This document shows positions 50,314 to 59,668 of a DNA stretch of 64,000 bases, one piece after another. The translations under genes and the position numbers were made by a program. The notes below the pieces were generated by a model. It saw nothing but the letters and a program-made list of their open reading frames with translations. It was not told the DNA's origin and ran no database searches. The stretch is from Anaerolineales bacterium UBA5797 (GTDB lineage: Bacteria > Chloroflexota > Anaerolineae > Anaerolineales > Villigracilaceae): positions 1 to 64,000 of the forward strand of contig DIDP01000027.1 in the NCBI GenBank assembly GCA_002418205.1, given 5' to 3'. Each line of letters begins with the position of its first letter. Within the stretch, counting starts at the first letter, position 1.

Positions 50314-51436
50314 TCGACTTTTGGACTTGAGCGTATAGTTCAATGAGCCTGGCACGCATGATATCCCAGGAATAACTGGTTTCATAAGCCCTGCGGGCGT
50401 TTTCCCCAAGCCTTTTGCGCAGTTCCGGGTCATTCGCCAGTTGGAGCAGCGCTGCCTCCAATTCCGATTCGTTCCCGTAAGTGACGATCAATCCGCAATC
50501 GTATCTGGAGACGATTGAGTCCATGTTCGTATCGCGGGCAACGATAATGGGTTTTCCCAGCATCATCGCCTCGAAGAGTTTATTCGGGCTGGAGTACTTG
50601 TGGTTGGGAATGGATGGGTCGTAGGTGGCGAAGAGAACATCGGCTTGTTGAGTAAGCCCAATGGCTTTTTCATAGGAGATGCGGCCATGCCAGTTGACGC
50701 TGGGCAATTCCCTGCATCTGGCAGAGATCGCCTCTTCATCGCCACCAAAGCCCGCAAATTCCAGGCTCCATTCCGGGTGCTTTTCCAGGACAGACAATAT
50801 CTCGAACAAGCCGCGCTCGTGTTGTAACAACCCCACATAGGTCAGTCTTAATCCACCCTGTGGGGACGGTCTGAAATCCTGTTTTTCAATCGAGAGATCC
50901 TCGGGTGAATTGTAGATAACGGACAAGTGCCTGGGTCTCGTCCCCTTGATTTGGTCCCGGCGCGATTCGTCAACCAGGATGACGGCATCTGCATGGTCGA
51001 TCGCCCAATGGTCCGCAGCCCGGATCATGGACTTGATCCAAACCGGCGTGCGTCGCAAATGTTCCGCATAAAAATCGAAAATGTCATAAACGAGCAGCTT
51101 TTGCCAGAGCATTTTGATCAAAAGACAGGGGATCACGGTATCGAAATCACAGGCATGCAGAACATCGTATTCGTTGCGGTGCCGGATTAACCATTTCATC
51201 AGCCCCCATTGCCAGCGCAGAAGGGCGGGCAGGTTTCCCAGACCCTGCCCAAAATCCGCCTGGATCAGGAGACGGTGGATCATCGTCCCATCGCGCTGTT
51301 CATGTTTGGGAAGTTTCGCGGTTCGGTCCCAGGCGAGGACATCAACCGTAAAGCCCGAATCCACCATTGCACGCGCTTCCTTTTCGACGCGAGGATCGGG
51401 TGCAACCGGGTTGGAACGACAGATCAAGATCTTCAT
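50306..51436 (-). CDS. GT4-like glycosyltransferase
   Basis: 376 residues from ATG 51436. It begins MKILICRSNPVAPDPRVEKEA; a DxxH-type middle part and C-terminal LTYVGLLQHERGLFEILSVLE, HGRISYEKAIGL, FATYDPSIPNHKYSSPNKLFEAMMLGKPIIVA. It is a retaining-type transferase with the usual Glu of GT4. It is the promoter-proximal member of the four-gene block, with a -10 box (TATAAT, 51470-51465) about 28 bases before the ATG. Confidence 0.9.
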   Translation of the reverse strand: MKILICRSNPVAPDPRVEKEARAMVDSGFTVDVLAWDRTAKLPKHEQRDGTMIHRLLIQADFGQGLGNLPALLRWQWGLMKWLIRHRNEYDVLHACDFDTVIPCLLIKMLWQKLLVYDIFDFYAEHLRRTPVWIKSMIRAADHWAIDHADAVILVDESRRDQIKGTRPRHLSVIYNSPEDLSIEKQDFRPSPQGGLRLTYVGLLQHERGLFEILSVLEKHPEWSLEFAGFGGDEEAISARCRELPSVNWHGRISYEKAIGLTQQADVLFATYDPSIPNHKYSSPNKLFEAMMLGKPIIVARDTNMDSIVSRYDCGLIVTYGNESELEAALLQLANDPELRKRLGENARRAYETSYSWDIMRARLIELYAQVQKSNA

Positions 51437-51464
51437 TGTTTGGGCGATACAAATGATCGATGAG

Positions 51465-51470
51465 ATTATA
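51465..51470 (-). promoter_or_regulatory. -10 box of glycan gene block
   Basis: TATAAT on the minus strand, 28 bases before the GT4 start; the -35 region is weak. Confidence 0.5.
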
Positions 51471-51511
51471 AATGGAAAACCGCATGGATGATGAACCGGT
51501 GATAAATAACA

Positions 51512-51545
51512 ACAAGCCCCGAGTCTTTTCAACCCAGGGCTTTTA
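51512..51545 (-). terminator. terminator of beta-helix SLH gene
   Basis: AAGCCC and GGGCTT arms around a loop just after the stop at 51560, followed on the minus strand by TGTTGTTATTT. Confidence 0.7.
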
Positions 51546-51559
51546 TCCAAAAATCTTTG

Positions 51560-54220
51560 TTACGGCAAGTTGAACGTTTTCACCAGGAAGACCGCCATCT
51601 GTGCGCGCGTGACCGGGTCATCGGGGCAGTAGATGCCTGGACCACAGCCGCCGGTGATGCCCTCGGCAGCCAACTGCTCGATCCACTTGTCCGCCCAGTA
51701 ACCGACGGGCACATCCGTGAATACCCCGGTGGCGGCAGGCGGCGTGTAGGACACTCCGTGCCTGGACTTCAGCAGGAAGACCGCCATCTGGGCACGGGTC
51801 ACGGGTTCCTCCGGACAATATAGATCCAAGGCACAGCCGGCTGTGATGCCATCGCTCTTGAGGGCTTCGATCCAATCCTCCGCCCAGTGACCGATGGTAT
51901 CGGTGAAGGTCGGTGCTACATTCGGCGCAGTGAAGGAAGCGGGGTAGTGCACACCTTTTTCGAGGAAGACCGCCATCTGGGCGCGGGTGACCAGGTCTTC
52001 CGGGCAGTAGTTGAGTGGGCTGACGGTGCATCCGCCGGTAATCCCCGCGTTATATAACCGTTCGATATATTGCCATGCCCAATAGGACAAGGGCACATCG
52101 GCAAAAGTTTGTGAATCGATCAGATTGTTGACACTGATCACAAAGGTCTTGGTTGTGCTTAAACCTCCAAGGTCAGTGCTCTTAATACAGATACTATAAC
52201 CGGCTTTGACCTCATAGTCGAAGACGGCTGCTGTTTTTAGTGTATTTCCCGCAATGGAAAAGGATGGATCGTCCGCTCCGCCGCAGAAGGAATAAACAAA
52301 GAGATCACCTGCATTCGGATCGACAGTACTTAAGGCGCCCACTGTGGTACCGGCAGGCAGGTTCTCATCAATCTTGTCATTCGAAATGTCGATGTCCGTT
52401 GGCGCCTGGTTGACGAATTCATAAGCGCCGATATCACAGTGGCTGCCAAACGGACGCGTCATGCCGCGCTGGTCTGTGAGGGGACATCCGCTGTTTGTGC
52501 CGCTGTCGATTGCTGGACTTTCCACCAGTAATGCCATTGTCTGAGTGGGTCCACCGTTATCAGCCAATGGATCCAACAATGGATCCGCATCGAGATTGTT
52601 GCCGCCGTCTGTTCCAAGTGATGTGTCCCACGAGGCGCTCCCGCCGGAACCCTGTATGATGCTGTAACTGATGATTTGTGCAGCTCCGTTCATCTCCGGT
52701 CCGGTGCCGGTCGTTGTGTCGCCCCACAGGATCACATTCTTCAATACCGGTTTTCCTCCGTTCTGGTTGAACAGGCCTCCACCGGCAAGACCTGCACTGT
52801 TGCCGGAGAAGGTGCTGTTCAAGACCGCCGGGCTGCTCGCATCATTGAACATTCCACCGCCATTGGTTTCAGCAGTGTTGCCCGAGAAGGTTGTATTTGT
52901 AACCATCGGGCTGCTCACATATCGGTTGAACATTCCGCCACCCCCATTGGCTGTGGTGTTGCCCGAGAAGGTGCTGTTCGTTACCGTCAGAGTGCCGTAG
53001 TAATTGAACATTCCGCCGCCACCTGCAGGCGCATTGTTCCCTGAAAAAGTGCTGTCGGTAATGGTCAGACTGCTGGATTCATTGTACATTCCACCGCCAT
53101 CGACGGTTGCGCTGTTATCTGAGAGGACGCTGTTTGTGATGGTGATACTGCTGGCGTAACCATATATTCCAGCGCCGGAGGCAGCACTGTTGTCCAGGAA
53201 ACTGCAATTGGAGATGGAAGGGTTGCTGTTAAAGTTGGAAATTCCACCGCCATTCTGGGCATCATTGTTCGCAAAGGTACTGTCCATGATATTCGGGTTG
53301 CTGCCGGAGTTGCGAATTCCACCTCCCTGATAAGTTGCGCTGTTGCCCGAAAAAGTACTGCCTGTAATGGCCGGGCTGCTGCCGTTGAAATTGTGGATTC
53401 CTCCGCCAAAGTTGGCTGAATTCCCCAGAAAGGTCACGCTCATTATTACCGGACTGCTGGCATCGTTATACATTCCGCCACCATTCGTTGAAGCGGAATT
53501 GGCCAGAAAGGTTGTGTTTTCCAAGGCCGGGTTGCTGTTAATGTTGTACAACCCGCCGCCATTGGAAATTGCACTGTTGCCTGAAAAAGTGACGTTGGTG
53601 ATCATTGGATTGCTGCCAGCAACGTACAACCCGCCGCCATTGCTGGCATGGTTCCCGGAAAAGGTCATATCCGTCAGGGTTAGATCGCCTTCGTGGTTAT
53701 ACATCCCGCCACCGTGGATGGCCGAGTTGCTTGAGAAGATACTGTTTGAAACCGTCAGGATTCCCTGGTTATAGACGCCTCCGCCGGCATATAAATCTGT
53801 GGCGCAAGCCCCATCGCAATTGCCGTGTCTCACAGTAAGACCATCCAGTATCAATCCCCCCGTGAGACCGATTTCGAATATTCGATGGCTGGCCGGTGAA
53901 CAGTTGCCTGGCAAGGTGACCGGATTGCAAATGGATGCCTGTAGGATGGTGGATGACGCTCCTTTGCCATGGATGGTGATCGTCCTGCCATCGACAACGG
54001 GCAGTTGCGAACTGAGCGTGATGGTGAAATTGGCGCTAAATTCAATGGTGTCTCCGTCCCCGGCGTCCAGCATTGCCTGCCGGAGGGAACCTGCCCCGCT
54101 GTTAAGATTATTTGTCACCGTCCAGGTTGAGGCGGCATGTACGCTTGGTATGGGTACGATCCCCATCGACAATGTCAGGAGAATGCATGCCGAAAGGAAA
54201 AGACGAACTGGCTGATACAT
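51560..54220 (-). CDS. secreted right-handed beta-helix protein with C-terminal SLH triplet
   Basis: 886 residues, AGGAG before the ATG. Signal peptide (LFLSACILLTLSMGIVPIPSVHA). Residues about 140-520 hold about 14 coils of a PMP-like beta-helix: GGGMYN/GGGLYN, NxTFSGNSA. A bacterial cadherin-like stretch follows (PTDIDISNDKIDENLPAGTTVG) and three SLH motifs from about residue 705: FADVPLSYWAWQYIERLYNAGITGGC, FTDTIGHWAEDWIEALKSDGITAGC, FTDVPVGYWADKWIEQLAAEGITGGC. SLH motifs bind secondary cell-wall polymers. The protein is thus surface-anchored with a long beta-helix adhesin or carbohydrate-binding head. Confidence 0.92.
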   Translation of the reverse strand: MYQPVRLFLSACILLTLSMGIVPIPSVHAASTWTVTNNLNSGAGSLRQAMLDAGDGDTIEFSANFTITLSSQLPVVDGRTITIHGKGASSTILQASICNPVTLPGNCSPASHRIFEIGLTGGLILDGLTVRHGNCDGACATDLYAGGGVYNQGILTVSNSIFSSNSAIHGGGMYNHEGDLTLTDMTFSGNHASNGGGLYVAGSNPMITNVTFSGNSAISNGGGLYNINSNPALENTTFLANSASTNGGGMYNDASSPVIMSVTFLGNSANFGGGIHNFNGSSPAITGSTFSGNSATYQGGGIRNSGSNPNIMDSTFANNDAQNGGGISNFNSNPSISNCSFLDNSAASGAGIYGYASSITITNSVLSDNSATVDGGGMYNESSSLTITDSTFSGNNAPAGGGGMFNYYGTLTVTNSTFSGNTTANGGGGMFNRYVSSPMVTNTTFSGNTAETNGGGMFNDASSPAVLNSTFSGNSAGLAGGGLFNQNGGKPVLKNVILWGDTTTGTGPEMNGAAQIISYSIIQGSGGSASWDTSLGTDGGNNLDADPLLDPLADNGGPTQTMALLVESPAIDSGTNSGCPLTDQRGMTRPFGSHCDIGAYEFVNQAPTDIDISNDKIDENLPAGTTVGALSTVDPNAGDLFVYSFCGGADDPSFSIAGNTLKTAAVFDYEVKAGYSICIKSTDLGGLSTTKTFVISVNNLIDSQTFADVPLSYWAWQYIERLYNAGITGGCTVSPLNYCPEDLVTRAQMAVFLEKGVHYPASFTAPNVAPTFTDTIGHWAEDWIEALKSDGITAGCALDLYCPEEPVTRAQMAVFLLKSRHGVSYTPPAATGVFTDVPVGYWADKWIEQLAAEGITGGCGPGIYCPDDPVTRAQMAVFLVKTFNLP

Positions 54221-54262
54221 GGTTGTCTCCTATTTGGTATTGACTGTTGGCGTTAATATGTT

Positions 54263-54299
54263 ACGCCATATGAACCGTCTGACGCAGATCATATGGCGT
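54263..54299 (-). promoter_or_regulatory. stem-loop before beta-helix SLH gene
   Basis: Perfect 11-bp arms ACGCCATATGA/TCATATGGCGT with a 15-base loop, about 43 bases before the ATG at 54220. It may stabilise the transcript leader or be a regulatory site. Confidence 0.55.
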
Positions 54300-54431
54300 G
54301 CGGATTGGAATATTTGGAAAACTGTGTACATGCTCGCTTTATAGGATTGCCCAATCGAATAGGACTGGGACAGGGAACCTTGTTTTCATTATACAAACTT
54401 CACATTACAAATACAATCCATTGGTTGTCAT

Positions 54432-57266
54432 TTACGGTAAACTGAAAGTCTTCACCAAAAAGACCGCCATCTGGGCGCGGGTCACTGACGTATCGGGGCA
54501 GTAATTGCCCCCGCCGCAACCACCAGTGATCGACTCTGCTGCGAGCTGCTTGATCCAGGCTGCCGCCCAGTGATCGATGGGTACATCGCCGAAGCCGGTA
54601 TCGCTTCCAACAGCCGGAGGGATATACGATGCTCCATGTTTTGCTTTCAGAAGAAAGACCGCCATCTGCGCACGCGTGACCGGATCCTCCGGGCAATAAT
54701 TCCCATCCCCGCAACCAGCCGTGATGCCGTCGTTCTTGAGGGCTTCGATCCAATCCTCCGCCCAGTGACCTAGGGTATCGTTGAAGGTGGGCTCCAAATT
54801 GGGCGGAGCAAAGGCATCAGGGTAATACAGGCCCTTTTCGAGGAAGACCGCCATCTGTCCGCGCGTGACCGGGGAGTCAGGGCAATAACTTAGTGGATTG
54901 GTGGAGCATCCACTTGTGATACCTGCACTGTACAATCTCTCGATGGACTGCCATGCCCAATAGGTGCCAGGCACATCCGTAAAAGTGTTTAACGAGAGAA
55001 GGGTAACAATGTTATCGGCGGGCCGCCCAACAATCAATTGATCATTGACATTATCATATGCAAAATTCATGGAAGAGCCGCCTGAGGCTGTGGCGCCAAG
55101 CACGCTATTCGCGGCGGTGACGGGTCCAACTACAGGGCTATCATCCTTTCCAAGCGTGATAGCGCCAGCATCCCACACCCCACCGTTATTCCAATCCGAA
55201 CTCGCCACCACATAACCGCCGTTCGTCAGCGCTCTCACGCCAGAACCATATAAGACGCCGCTATGTGGATTGTAACTGTAGAACTTGGCGCCAACCCAAT
55301 CATATTCTGTAGAACCAACCAGGCTGTTGGCGGCAGAGACCACCCCGCTCACGCCACTTGTTCCACTGCGCCAGGTGACCGCACCAACATCTACCGCCCC
55401 GCCGTTATCCCAACGCGGACTCGCCACCACATAATTCCCGTTCGTCAGCGCCGTAATTCCACCATAAATAAGACTGCCTCCACCGACATAATCTCCCGCA
55501 GTGGAGCCAATCAGGCTATTGGCGGCAGAGACCACGCCGCTCACACCACTTGTTCCGCTGCTCCAGGTGACCGCGCCCGCATCCACCACCCCACCGTTAT
55601 CCCAATCCGGACTCGCCACCACATAATTCCCATTCGTCAATGCTGTGACACCATAATAATCGCCCACCTGGTCGTCTGTTGTAGAACCGATCAGGCTGTT
55701 GGCGACAGAGACCACGCCGCTCACACCGCTCGCCCCGCTGCGCCAGGTGACCGCACCAACATCTACCACCCCGCCGTTATCCCAACGCGGACTCATCACC
55801 ACATAATTTCCATTCGCCAGCACTGTCACAGAATAGCCAACTTCATCATATTCTGTAGAACCAATCAGGCTGTTGGCGGCAGAGACCACCCCGCTCACGC
55901 CACTTGTTCCGCTGCCCCAGGTGACCGCACCAACATCTACCACCCCACCGTTATCCCAATCCGGACTCGCCACCACATAATTGCCGTTTGCCAGCGCTGT
56001 CACAGAAAAGCCAACTTCATCATATTCTGTGGAACCGACCAGGCTGTTGGCGGCAGAGACCACGCCGCTCACGCCACTTGTTCCGCTGCCCCAGGTGATC
56101 GCACCAACATCTACCACCCCATCGTTATCCCAAAGCGGACTCGCCACCACATAATTGCCGTTTGCCAGCGCTGTCACAGAAAAGCCAGCTTCATCATATT
56201 CTGTGGAACCGATCAGACTGTTAGCTGGGGAGACCACGCCGCTCATACCGCTCGTCCCGCTGCGCCAGGTGACCGCACCAACATCTACCACCCCACCGTT
56301 ATCCCAAAGCGGACTCGCCACCACATAATTTCCATTCGCCAGCGCTGTCACAGAATAGCCAACCAAATCAATTTCTGTGGAACCGATCAGGCTGTTGGCG
56401 AAAGAGACCACCCCACTCACGCCAGTTGTTCCGCTGCCCCAGGTGACCGCACCAGCATTCACCGCCGCGCCGTTATCCCAATCCGGACTCGCCACCACAT
56501 AATTGCCGTTTGCCAGCGCTGTCACAGAAAAGCCAACTTCATCATATTCTGTGGAACCGATCAGGCTGTTGGCTGCGGAGATCACGCCGCTCACGCCAGT
56601 TGTCCCGCTGCCCCAGGTGACCGCACCAGCATTCACCGCCGCGCCGTTATCCCAATACGGACTCGCCACCACATAATTGCCGTTCGTCAGCGCTGTCACA
56701 GAATAATCAGAGCCAACCCCCTCATATAGTGTGGAACCGATCAGGCTGTTGGCTGCGGAGACCACGCCGCTCACGCCGCTCGTTCCACTGCCCCAGGTGA
56801 CCGCACCCGCATCCACCGCCGCGCCATTGTGCCATGTGACACTCTTCACCACATAATTGCCGTTCGTCAATACTGTGACGCCGCCGTTACCGACCCGATC
56901 ATCCGCTGTGGAACCAGTGAGCGTGCTGATCAAGGCAAGTGTGACGCCATCGTACAGGTACACTGCTCCCACGTCCACAATCGGACCCGGTGCATCATAG
57001 TAAGGGTCGGTCACAACGAAGTTGCCATTCGGCAATACCATCACAGAGGAACCAAATGAGCCACTGCCAGGAGGACCGTTTATATCGATTTGAATGCTGG
57101 CTGCCTGCGGCGAGAGAGCATCGTCCCATGTTGCATCATCCTGGTCAAGGGACTGACTCGAATCCCTGCTTTGTGCGGACACATGGGATGGTTGTATCGC
57201 GGCAAACCACAGCATGAACACAACCAGGATGGCTGTGATCTGGTGAACTTTGGATCTTGTGAACAT
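54432..57266 (-). CDS. secreted protein with ten 58-residue repeats and C-terminal SLH triplet
   Basis: 944 residues from ATG 57266 (GGGGAGAG upstream). Signal peptide (VVFMLWFAAIQPSHVSA). After a short Ser/Gln-rich segment, about ten tandem units of 58 residues fill residues 75-720, each with NSLIGSTEYDEVGFSV, LANGNYVVASPDWDNG, DVGAVTWGSGTSGVSGV. The DNA unit is 174 bases and close to identical in the middle copies. The pattern resembles a beta-propeller of FG-GAP type; the name of the repeat family is not certain. Three SLH motifs end the protein and are nearly identical in DNA to those of the next gene. Confidence 0.9.
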   Translation of the reverse strand: MFTRSKVHQITAILVVFMLWFAAIQPSHVSAQSRDSSQSLDQDDATWDDALSPQAASIQIDINGPPGSGSFGSSVMVLPNGNFVVTDPYYDAPGPIVDVGAVYLYDGVTLALISTLTGSTADDRVGNGGVTVLTNGNYVVKSVTWHNGAAVDAGAVTWGSGTSGVSGVVSAANSLIGSTLYEGVGSDYSVTALTNGNYVVASPYWDNGAAVNAGAVTWGSGTTGVSGVISAANSLIGSTEYDEVGFSVTALANGNYVVASPDWDNGAAVNAGAVTWGSGTTGVSGVVSFANSLIGSTEIDLVGYSVTALANGNYVVASPLWDNGGVVDVGAVTWRSGTSGMSGVVSPANSLIGSTEYDEAGFSVTALANGNYVVASPLWDNDGVVDVGAITWGSGTSGVSGVVSAANSLVGSTEYDEVGFSVTALANGNYVVASPDWDNGGVVDVGAVTWGSGTSGVSGVVSAANSLIGSTEYDEVGYSVTVLANGNYVVMSPRWDNGGVVDVGAVTWRSGASGVSGVVSVANSLIGSTTDDQVGDYYGVTALTNGNYVVASPDWDNGGVVDAGAVTWSSGTSGVSGVVSAANSLIGSTAGDYVGGGSLIYGGITALTNGNYVVASPRWDNGGAVDVGAVTWRSGTSGVSGVVSAANSLVGSTEYDWVGAKFYSYNPHSGVLYGSGVRALTNGGYVVASSDWNNGGVWDAGAITLGKDDSPVVGPVTAANSVLGATASGGSSMNFAYDNVNDQLIVGRPADNIVTLLSLNTFTDVPGTYWAWQSIERLYSAGITSGCSTNPLSYCPDSPVTRGQMAVFLEKGLYYPDAFAPPNLEPTFNDTLGHWAEDWIEALKNDGITAGCGDGNYCPEDPVTRAQMAVFLLKAKHGASYIPPAVGSDTGFGDVPIDHWAAAWIKQLAAESITGGCGGGNYCPDTSVTRAQMAVFLVKTFSLP
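55300..56900 (-). repeat. tandem 174-bp repeats encoding 58-residue units
   Basis: Distances between copies of the segment CTTCATCATATTCTGT (plus strand) are 174 bases (55841 to 56015), matching 58 residues. Copies near the middle differ at only a few positions, so unequal crossing-over can change their number. Confidence 0.8.
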
Positions 57267-57285
57267 GACACACTCTCCCCGGAAG

Positions 57286-57307
57286 ACGATTTCCTCTCCC
57301 AAATCGT
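57286..57307 (-). promoter_or_regulatory. short stem-loop before 58-residue-repeat gene
   Basis: ACGATTT/AAATCGT arms (7 bp) with an 8-base loop, 20 bases before the ATG at 57266 and close to the ribosome binding site. Confidence 0.4.
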
Positions 57308-57412
57308 GTTACATATGAAAGTGCATTTTCCGCCCAGACAAATTTGTCAGCATCATTATGCGCCTTAATATCACCAATTTCAAGTGACATTTGACCGTAT
57401 CAACTTGCCAGC

Positions 57413-57446
57413 TAAAGCAAAAGTCCGCCTCGTGGGAGACGGACTT
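57413..57446 (-). terminator. terminator of ELW-repeat SLH gene
   Basis: AAGTCCG-CTC/GAG-CGGACTT stem, then TTTGCTTT on the minus strand, just after the stop at 57473. Confidence 0.85.
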
Positions 57447-57472
57447 GGTGCTGTTTTTCAGTTACGAACTGC

Positions 57473-59485
57473 TTACGGCAGATTGAACGTCTTGACCAGG
57501 AAGACCGCCATCTGGGCGCGGGTCACTGACGTATCGGGACAATAGTTCCCGCCTCCGCATCCACCGGTAATTGACTCGGCTGCGAGCTGCTTGATCCAGG
57601 CTGCCGCCCAGTGATCGATGGATACATCGCCGAAGCCGGTATCGGTTCCAACAGCCGGGGGAATATACGATGCTCCATGTTTTGCCTTCAGCAGGAAGAC
57701 CGCCATCTGCGCACGCGTGACCGGATCCTCCGGGCAATAATTCCCATCCCCGCAACCAGCCGTGATGCCGTCGTTCTTGAGGGCTTCGATCCAATCCTCC
57801 GCCCAGTGACCTAGGGTATCGTTGAAGGTGGGTTCCAAATTTTGGGGAGTAAAGGCATCGGGATAATACAGGCCCTTTTCGAGGAAGACCGCCATCTGTC
57901 CACGCGTGACCGGGGAGTCAGGGCAATAATGCTCAAGGTTACATCCTCCTGTTATCCCTGCTTCCGCCAGCCTCTCCACCCATGCAAACGCCCAATGATT
58001 CGGAAAAACATCCCGGAAGAAGACATCTGCAACCACCCACAAATGGGAAGTATGCGTCACGGTGTCCAGTGCGTCGAAGAACCACATCCCATCGACGACT
58101 GTGGAACTTCTAAAGAAAAGTGAGCCCGCGGAGCATAACGGTGTCGGGCAGTTCAATAGAGTCTGGGCAAAATCCGCCACCAATCGTGTTCCGACCTGTG
58201 TCCCATCGCTCGTATATAAATGCCATTCCTGATTACATTGGTACTCGTAGCATATTGGTCCCTCTATTTTGAGCAAAAGTTTCCCGTTCGAGACAACGAT
58301 CTTACTCAATTTCTGACCGTTCTCAAAACCAGCCACCATCACGGTCCCCGCGGCTGTTCCACCAGATTTCCACAACTGCCCTGAGTTAATGAAGAACAAC
58401 TGATTGTAAGCGGAAGCCAATTGTGATATGGAAAGATTGTCAGTGACAAATAATGTTCCTGCAGGAGTGTTATTTGTTTTCCACAATTCATCGCCCACAG
58501 TGAAGTAGATTGTCCCGTTGACGTCCACAGGTTCCAGTTCCCATCCAGCTGTATTCATGGCGGCAAGTTTGAGCGTTCCTGCTGGTGTGCCATCCGTCAT
58601 CCAGAATCCCTCCGGACCTGCAGACGTGTCTTCGGAAAAATAACACGCTCCATTAACGCATCCATGAAAGATGACAGGAAAGTCCGTCAGGGTAACTGTG
58701 CCGCTGGTGGATCCGTCTGTGGCCCATAAGAGGTTGTCTGTTGTCGTGAAGAAGAGCCTGTCCTTTGCGACTTCAAGCATTGCCTTTACCCCTGTCATCC
58801 ATTCCGAAGTGCCGGCGGTTGTACCATCGCTCCTCCAAATCTCCCCTCCGTTCTCGATTTTTTGGAACAGGAACAGCCCATTCACACCGGCAGCCATCAT
58901 ATTTGGATACGGGATTGCAGTGCTGACGGATGTGAGCATGAATGTTCCTTCGGGCGTCCCATCGCTTCGCCACAATTCTCCCGGAGAGGAATAGTCATCG
59001 GCGCTGATCGTAAAGTACACCAGATTGGATACGGCGATCAAATTTTCCGGGAATGAACTTCCACTACCGGGAACGATGTCCTTGACAAGGAACGTTCCCG
59101 CGGGAGTCCCATTGCTCCTCCATAGTTCATAGCCATGACTTCCGTCATTGGCGGAAAAGAAGAATAGACCTCCTGTGCCAGTCCCCTTTGGGTAGTGTTT
59201 GGGGTAAAAAGGAAACCCGACTTGATAATTAAAGTGGGGGCCGAGCGGATCAGCTGTGCTCAAAAGGATCGTGCCTGTCGAAGTTCCATCTGTTCTCCAT
59301 AGTTGTGACTCGAGTTCAATATAAAGATCCCCATCGGCGCTCCCAAGGAAGTATGGAACACCATCAATGAGAGATACTGCGGCAGTCGTCGATTTTTCCA
59401 AGCCGGATACATTCGAAACGGGAATGATGGACCACAGGACAAATAAAACCGCGATTGTCTCACTTACGATCATTCGCTTTTTCAT
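57473..59485 (-). CDS. secreted protein with ELWxxDGT repeats and C-terminal SLH triplet
   Basis: 670 residues from ATG 59485 (TTGGAGG upstream). Signal peptide (ETIAVLFVLWSIIPVSNVSG). Nine repeats of the pattern ELWRSDGTPAGTFLV about 45-60 residues apart, as in ELWxxDGT beta-propeller proteins, which are sensors or adhesins of unknown ligand. The C-terminal 170 residues are three SLH motifs; a 137-base block of the second one is identical in DNA to the gene at 54432. It has a good promoter at 59524-59552. Confidence 0.92.
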   Translation of the reverse strand: MKKRMIVSETIAVLFVLWSIIPVSNVSGLEKSTTAAVSLIDGVPYFLGSADGDLYIELESQLWRTDGTSTGTILLSTADPLGPHFNYQVGFPFYPKHYPKGTGTGGLFFFSANDGSHGYELWRSNGTPAGTFLVKDIVPGSGSSFPENLIAVSNLVYFTISADDYSSPGELWRSDGTPEGTFMLTSVSTAIPYPNMMAAGVNGLFLFQKIENGGEIWRSDGTTAGTSEWMTGVKAMLEVAKDRLFFTTTDNLLWATDGSTSGTVTLTDFPVIFHGCVNGACYFSEDTSAGPEGFWMTDGTPAGTLKLAAMNTAGWELEPVDVNGTIYFTVGDELWKTNNTPAGTLFVTDNLSISQLASAYNQLFFINSGQLWKSGGTAAGTVMVAGFENGQKLSKIVVSNGKLLLKIEGPICYEYQCNQEWHLYTSDGTQVGTRLVADFAQTLLNCPTPLCSAGSLFFRSSTVVDGMWFFDALDTVTHTSHLWVVADVFFRDVFPNHWAFAWVERLAEAGITGGCNLEHYCPDSPVTRGQMAVFLEKGLYYPDAFTPQNLEPTFNDTLGHWAEDWIEALKNDGITAGCGDGNYCPEDPVTRAQMAVFLLKAKHGASYIPPAVGTDTGFGDVSIDHWAAAWIKQLAAESITGGCGGGNYCPDTSVTRAQMAVFLVKTFNLP

Positions 59486-59523
59486 GACAGCCTCCAATCC
59501 GAACTACTGGGAACCCCAACAAC

Positions 59524-59552
59524 ATTGTAGCAATTTCGTGGTTCGAATACAA
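59524..59552 (-). promoter_or_regulatory. promoter of ELW-repeat SLH gene
   Basis: TTGTAT (59552-59547), 17 bases, TACAAT (59529-59524) on the minus strand. Confidence 0.7.
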
Positions 59553-59597
59553 CTCTTTATCTCTAGGTTTGAATTGGTAAGTAACCGCCCGTAAATA

Positions 59598-59630
59598 TGA
59601 CAAGACCAGCGCAATTTGCTGGCCCTGTCA
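59598..59630 (-). terminator. terminator of SBBP SLH gene
   Basis: Stem TGACAGGGCCAGC/GCTGGTCTTGTCA with two mismatches, followed on the minus strand by TATTTAC, after the stop at 59669. Confidence 0.7.
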
Positions 59631-59668
59631 TTACAATTTAAAAATTGGTTAAGTGCCGATTTTTAGTT

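Noticed and set aside
55263..56729. 488-codon open frame on the plus strand opposite the 58-residue repeats
   Set aside because: It is a mirror of the 174-bp repeats: all its units repeat with the same period, it has no ribosome binding site, and the minus frame has a signal peptide and SLH motifs.
55300..56900. possible CRISPR array
   Set aside because: Repeats of 174 bases are in frame, contiguous and encode protein units; there are no unique spacers of constant length and no cas genes.
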